64,000 nt of DNA, from assembly GCA_002307725.1 (NCBI GenBank), contig DBUB01000018.1, forward strand, positions 186,001 to 250,000, given 5' to 3'. Shown piece by piece: positions 59,818 to 64,000 of the stretch. Within the stretch, counting starts at the first letter, position 1. The number at the start of each line of letters is the position of its first letter. Under the pieces are notes generated by a model. That model worked only from the letters and a program-made list of their open reading frames with translations. It had not been told where the DNA came from and made no database searches. The translations under genes and the position numbers were made by a program. The DNA is from Alphaproteobacteria bacterium UBA1301. GTDB taxonomy: Bacteria; Pseudomonadota; Alphaproteobacteria; Micropepsales; Micropepsaceae.

Positions 59818-61485
59818 ATGTTCTGCTATCAATGTGAGCAAACCCAATTCGACGACGGCAAGTTCGGCTGCTCCGGCACTCGCGGTGCTTGCGGCAAGGA
59901 CGCGCCGACGTCCGACTTGCAAGATGTGCTGATCCATCTGTGCAAAGGCATCGCCCAATATGCCGTCAAGGCGCGGGCGCTGGGCGCCAGCGACGTGGAA
60001 GCCGACCGCTTCGTGCTGTTCGCCGTGTTCACGACGCTAACCAATGTGAATTTCGACGCCGCCAAATTCGTCACCTGGATCGGCGACGCGGTGCGCCTTC
60101 GCGTGAAAATGAAGATGCTGTACGAAACTGCGGCGCGCGCGAAGGGCCAAACGCCCGAGGTGCTGAGCGGCCCCGCCGTGTTCTCGCCCGCCGCCGACCA
60201 GACCGGCATTCTGGCGCAAGCCAAGGAAGCGGGCGTCAAGTTCGGCGTCGAGACGCTGGGCGAAGATGCCACCGGTCTGCGCGCGCTGTTGCTTTATGCC
60301 GTGAAAGGCGCCGCCGCATACGGTCATCATGCCAGCGTGCTCGGCGAAGAACGCGAGGCGGTATTTGCCGGTATCGAACGCGCCCTCGACAGACTGGCGG
60401 ACAGCGACGCCGATCTTGGCGCGCTGCTGGAAGAAGTGCTCGAACTCGGCCGGGTGAATTTCGCCGCCATGGAAGCGCTCGACAAAGGCAACGTCACCAC
60501 CTTCGGCACACCGACGCCGACCGCGGTTCGCATCACGCCGGTCAAGGGCAAAGCCATCCTGGTTTCCGGCCACGACTTGAAAGACCTGCTCGCCATCCTC
60601 AAGGCGACCGAAGGCAAAGGCATCAATGTTTATACCCATGGCGAAATGCTGCCCGGTCACGGGTATCCCGGGCTCAAGGCGTTTGCGCATCTTGCCGGCA
60701 ATTACGGCGGCGCTTGGCAGGATCAGCAAATCGAATTCGCCGAATTCCCCGGACCGGTGGTGTTGACGTCGAATTGCCTGATCAAGCCGCAGAAGAGCTA
60801 CAGCGAGCGGCTGTGGACGCTGGGACCGGTGGGCTGGCCGGGCATTCGCCATCTGGAAGGTGACGATTTTTCGCCGATCGTCGAACAAGCACTGGCACTG
60901 CCGGGCTTCGAAGAAGACGGTGACGACAAAACCATCCTGGTCGGCTTCGGCCGCGAAGCCGTGCTCGGGGTTGCCGACAAGGTGATCGGCGCGGTCAAGA
61001 GCGGCGCCATCAAGCACTTCTTCCTGGTCGGTGGCTGCGACGGCGCCAAATCGGGCCGCAACTATTTCACCGACTTCGCCGACAACGCCCCCAAAGACAC
61101 GGTCATCATGACCCTTGGTTGCGGCAAATACCGTTTCAACAAACACGATTTCGGCACCATCGGCGGGCTGCCGCGCCTGCTCGACATCGGCCAATGCAAC
61201 GACGCTTATTCGGCGCTGATCATCGCCACCAAACTGGCGGAAGCCTTCGGTTGCGGCGTCAACGAACTGCCGCTGAGCCTGATCGTATCGTGGTTCGAGC
61301 AGAAAGCGGCGGCGATCCTGTGCACGCTCTTGGCGCTCGGCGTGCGCCACATCAAACTCGGCCCGACGTTACCGGCATTCCTGACGCCTGCACTGGTCAA
61401 CGTGCTGGTGGAGAAATTCGGCATCGCCCCGGTCGGCGAAGACGCCAAAGCCGACATCGCTGAGTGCCTGGCGCGAGTGGCGTAA
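59818..61485 (+). CDS. hcp: Hybrid cluster protein (hydroxylamine/NO reductase)
   Basis: 555 residues, normal for class II Hcp. The N-terminal Cys pattern is Cys3-x2-Cys6-x11-Cys18-x6-Cys25 (MFCYQCEQT, FGCSGTRGACGKD), the class II arrangement for the first cluster. Hybrid-cluster ligands are further on: EMLPGHGYPGL, LTSNCLIKP, VGGCDGAKSGRNYF, TLGCGKYRFN, GQCNDAYSAL. It reduces NO to N2O at low concentration and protects against nitrosative stress. Divergent from norB. The partner reductase gene hcr is not adjacent. Confidence 0.96.
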   Translation: MFCYQCEQTQFDDGKFGCSGTRGACGKDAPTSDLQDVLIHLCKGIAQYAVKARALGASDVEADRFVLFAVFTTLTNVNFDAAKFVTWIGDAVRLRVKMKMLYETAARAKGQTPEVLSGPAVFSPAADQTGILAQAKEAGVKFGVETLGEDATGLRALLLYAVKGAAAYGHHASVLGEEREAVFAGIERALDRLADSDADLGALLEEVLELGRVNFAAMEALDKGNVTTFGTPTPTAVRITPVKGKAILVSGHDLKDLLAILKATEGKGINVYTHGEMLPGHGYPGLKAFAHLAGNYGGAWQDQQIEFAEFPGPVVLTSNCLIKPQKSYSERLWTLGPVGWPGIRHLEGDDFSPIVEQALALPGFEEDGDDKTILVGFGREAVLGVADKVIGAVKSGAIKHFFLVGGCDGAKSGRNYFTDFADNAPKDTVIMTLGCGKYRFNKHDFGTIGGLPRLLDIGQCNDAYSALIIATKLAEAFGCGVNELPLSLIVSWFEQKAAAILCTLLALGVRHIKLGPTLPAFLTPALVNVLVEKFGIAPVGEDAKADIAECLARVA

Positions 61486-61495
61486 CCAATTCGGT

Positions 61496-61527
61496 CATGG
61501 CCGGGCTGAACATCAAGCCCGGCCATG
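61496..61527. terminator. Bidirectional terminator between hcp and GH9 gene
   Basis: Perfect 12-bp stem CATGGCCGGGCT / AGCCCGGCCATG with an 8-nt loop, between two convergent genes. Confidence 0.75.
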
Positions 61528-61537
61528 ATGATTTGGA

Positions 61538-64000
61538 TTATTCCTTCGCCGCTGCGATCGCGGATTGCGCCGCAAGGATATAACCAGACGCACCCGCCAC
61601 CGTGGCTTCGTTCTCGAACCACAAGAACGGCCAGGCATCCATCTGCTCGGGATAATCCGGCTTGATGACCAGAACGCCCGGCGTCAGCGCGCCTGGAACG
61701 AACGAGAAATCGGCGCGGTTGTGGCCGTACATGATCTGCTTCGAACGCGCGCCGACGCCCGTCACCAGCGACAGATTGTGCACCGGATGGCGGCCCAAAA
61801 GATAATCGATGGCGGCAAGCGTGTATTGCTTGCCGATGATCTCCGGGAAGGTCTTGTGCAACAGATACATGGTGCTGCCGAACATGGCGACCTGACCCGA
61901 TCCCGCCCAGGTCCCGAGCCCAACCGGAACACCAAAGGGCGTCTTGGCCAGATCGGCATCGAGCTTGGCTTTGGCCTGCTTCACCAGGGCGGCCAGGGTC
62001 TCGCGATAGGCCGCATCCATATAAGGAATGGCCACCACCGCCGCGCCGCCCATAAAGGCGAAATGCTCCTTGATCACCGGCAGCAGGCTTTGCAGTTTTG
62101 CCGTGTACAGAGGATCACCCTTGGTGGCGAGGATCATCTCCGCGGTGGCACCGACCGCCGCCGCATCAAGCCAATCGGGCATATCATCGCGGCCAGGGCG
62201 GCGCCCACGGTCACCGATATTTTGTTGATTGGCCCATAACACCTTGGCCGCCGCCAAAGCCTCAGCCGCCAGCGCCGGATCGGAGTCTTTCAACGCGCGC
62301 GAGGCCGCCGCCAGACCGCCCGCCACGGCATAATCATTGGCCGGAACATCGGTGGTGAAGGCCCAGCGGTCATCTGGCGTGCCCGAGCGGCCGTCCTTGA
62401 TTTCGTAAGGCGCCAATGACGGATCGTAAAGCATCCGGTCGGTCTGCGAGCCGGCATCGCCGAGATGGGTGTATTGCTTTAGCGTCGGATCGATGATGCC
62501 GACAATGGCATGGCCGAAGGCCTTGTATTGGGCGAGCAATTGGAAGGTGCCGTGACGGATCTGCTGGAGGGCGTCCGACACACCATCGGGTTTGCGGATT
62601 TCGACAGTCCGCGCTTTTTCGTTGATGCTGGTTTCGTCCCAGTCGAGCCCGAAGAGTTCGCGCGCCCAGGTCAGATCGCGCACCACTTCGGCATTTTGCG
62701 GCGTCTGGATGTCGTAATCGCCCGCATCCTGCCAGCCGCCGATATTCAGGCCCGGAATGTGCTCCCCCGGCTTGAACGGCGAATCCAGATGGGGCCCCAT
62801 CTTGTAGCCGTCGAAATGGGTGATGTTGGGCGGCGCCTGACGGGCGTCGTCCATATGCGAAAGCCCCGACCACACCCGATACTGCTCGCGGATTGTCATG
62901 TGATCCATCTGCTCGGGGATATAGGTGTCGAGCGAAGCCTGCCAGATGTGGTCATAGGCATCGGCGGCGATGCGGAACGGATTGGTCGTATGTCCCGCAT
63001 AGGAGATCGCATAGATACCAGGTTCGCGCACGGACGAGAAATCGAAGCTGGCGTAAGTATAGCGAGTCCATTTGCCCCAAGGTTTGATCTTGGCAGAGAG
63101 CACCGGCTGCGCCACGCCATCATTGCCGATCTTGACCAGCACCGCCTCAGCGGGCGCCTTAGCGAGCGGATCGAGTTCGATCAGCGCCACCTTCTCGCGC
63201 CCGGGCGTATAACCCGCTTGGTTGAAGGAGACGACGGGCGATCGTGTCCAACCTGGAATCACATTGGGCTTCACATGCCAGACCACCGCGTTCTTGGTGA
63301 CCCCGGCAGGGATCAAAGCCCGCACCACGAACCAGCCATTCTGCGCCCGGTTCCGCGCATCATAGAGGGCGAGCGGCGCGCTATCGGAGGTGATGGAGAC
63401 ACGAGTCCGTGCATCTTCCGGTGCCAGCGTGAGGGTCTTGCCTCCTTGCGCCAAGGGCAAAGGATCACCCGAGCCGTCTTTGGCCATGGGCCCGGCGGGC
63501 GCGCGCGGGAACAGCCCGGGCGCGCCGTTCATCACATAGGTTTTGCCGAAATAGCTGGTGGGCAGAAAATCGAGATTGAATCCTGCCTTGCCTTCCAGCG
63601 CTTTGGGCAAAGGCTTGTCGAGATTGACCGTGATGCGGAAGCCGCCCTCTTCGGCGGTCACTTCGGTCTTATAGGTCAGACCTTTGTCGGCATAGCCCGA
63701 TTTCACCACAAGCTGATTGGGTGCTTTGCCCCGTGTCCGCGAGACGAAGACCGGAATCGGGTTCCACTGCTCCGGCGTCGGATTGAGGCGCACTTCACCA
63801 TCGGTGGCAATGCGTTCGCCATGCAAGACGAGCTGAAGAGCAGCATTTTTTTCGTCGAAGAAGATCGGATGAAATGTGTTCTGGTGAACAAAGACACTGA
63901 GGCCTTGTTCCTCCAGCGTGTCGTTAGCACCGAGTGTTAATCCGGCGGCCATGCACGGCATCGTCAGACACAATGCGACGATGCCGCTTGCTATTGTTTT
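61538..64000 (-). CDS. GH9 family glycoside hydrolase (partial at right edge)
   Basis: At least 820 residues; the start lies beyond the right edge because the frame is open to 64000 and the last visible codons look like a signal peptide (SGIVALCLTMPCMAAG). An N-terminal beta region (to about residue 240) precedes an Ig-like CelD_N domain (SPVVSFNQAGYTPGREKVAL) and the alpha/alpha-barrel with GGWQDAGDYDIQTPQN (catalytic Asp pair) and the acid Glu in FENEATVAGASGYILA. GH9 enzymes cleave beta-1,4-glucans and related polymers; secreted. Convergent with hcp. Confidence 0.9.
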   Translation of the reverse strand, partial: KTIASGIVALCLTMPCMAAGLTLGANDTLEEQGLSVFVHQNTFHPIFFDEKNAALQLVLHGERIATDGEVRLNPTPEQWNPIPVFVSRTRGKAPNQLVVKSGYADKGLTYKTEVTAEEGGFRITVNLDKPLPKALEGKAGFNLDFLPTSYFGKTYVMNGAPGLFPRAPAGPMAKDGSGDPLPLAQGGKTLTLAPEDARTRVSITSDSAPLALYDARNRAQNGWFVVRALIPAGVTKNAVVWHVKPNVIPGWTRSPVVSFNQAGYTPGREKVALIELDPLAKAPAEAVLVKIGNDGVAQPVLSAKIKPWGKWTRYTYASFDFSSVREPGIYAISYAGHTTNPFRIAADAYDHIWQASLDTYIPEQMDHMTIREQYRVWSGLSHMDDARQAPPNITHFDGYKMGPHLDSPFKPGEHIPGLNIGGWQDAGDYDIQTPQNAEVVRDLTWARELFGLDWDETSINEKARTVEIRKPDGVSDALQQIRHGTFQLLAQYKAFGHAIVGIIDPTLKQYTHLGDAGSQTDRMLYDPSLAPYEIKDGRSGTPDDRWAFTTDVPANDYAVAGGLAAASRALKDSDPALAAEALAAAKVLWANQQNIGDRGRRPGRDDMPDWLDAAAVGATAEMILATKGDPLYTAKLQSLLPVIKEHFAFMGGAAVVAIPYMDAAYRETLAALVKQAKAKLDADLAKTPFGVPVGLGTWAGSGQVAMFGSTMYLLHKTFPEIIGKQYTLAAIDYLLGRHPVHNLSLVTGVGARSKQIMYGHNRADFSFVPGALTPGVLVIKPDYPEQMDAWPFLWFENEATVAGASGYILAAQSAIAAAKE

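Overview
The window is GC-rich and reads as an alphaproteobacterial chromosome. The evidence is a gene-transfer-agent (GTA)-type capsid cluster, OmpR/EnvZ-type two-component pairs, CcmE, GlnE and RcnB-like secreted proteins. A Rhizomicrobium/Micropepsaceae-like host is a guess from gene content only.

Left edge (1-2163): two minus-strand genes with PD-(D/E)XK nuclease motifs, one cut by the window edge, then a degraded tRNA-Leu-like fragment. This looks like the end of an older island.

Integrated element (2164-16626, about 14.4 kb): bounded by a 51-bp perfect direct repeat that copies the 3' part of tRNA-Gly(GCC); the intact tRNA is at the right end. The element carries a tyrosine integrase with GGTACCCC arm-type repeats at both ends, two small HTH proteins, a Prim-Pol/RepA-type helicase, a repeat-rich candidate origin, a serine recombinase, small and large terminase subunits, an XRE repressor and an orphan HEAGH-type peptidase. 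It has no recognisable portal, capsid or tail genes, which fits a phage satellite or a stripped prophage.

Chromosomal block 1 (16.7-32.8 kb): glnE, two histidine kinase/response regulator pairs, a Do-type protease, ccmE, a MazF-like gene, a CoA transferase, a PepSY protein and two RcnB-like paralogs.

GTA remnant (32.8-46.7 kb, read leftward): TerS-like, TerL, portal, g3.5-like, prohead protease, capsid, tail host-specificity protein, DUF2793 fibre, M15 endolysin and 3TM holin, in RcGTA order. The capsid gene breaks off part-way and runs straight into the middle of the tail TIM-barrel gene, so everything between has been deleted and particle production is very unlikely. Between portal and protease sit a cysteine-cluster protein, a palindromic non-coding element and a toxin-antitoxin-like pair. 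Between TerL and portal, on the opposite strand, lie six tandem GrlR-family genes arranged as three tightly coupled A-B dyads, each preceded by a TTAAC(C/G) motif. This array is the most unusual feature of the window.

Chromosomal block 2 (47-64 kb): an esterase and a B12/radical-SAM protein diverging around a perfect 16-bp palindrome; TonB-like, MgtC, MFS, GDT1-like and AbrB transport or membrane genes; a PBP1A-type penicillin-binding protein; a divergent nitrosative-stress pair norB (quinol NO reductase) and hcp (hybrid cluster protein); and a GH9 glycoside hydrolase running off the right edge.
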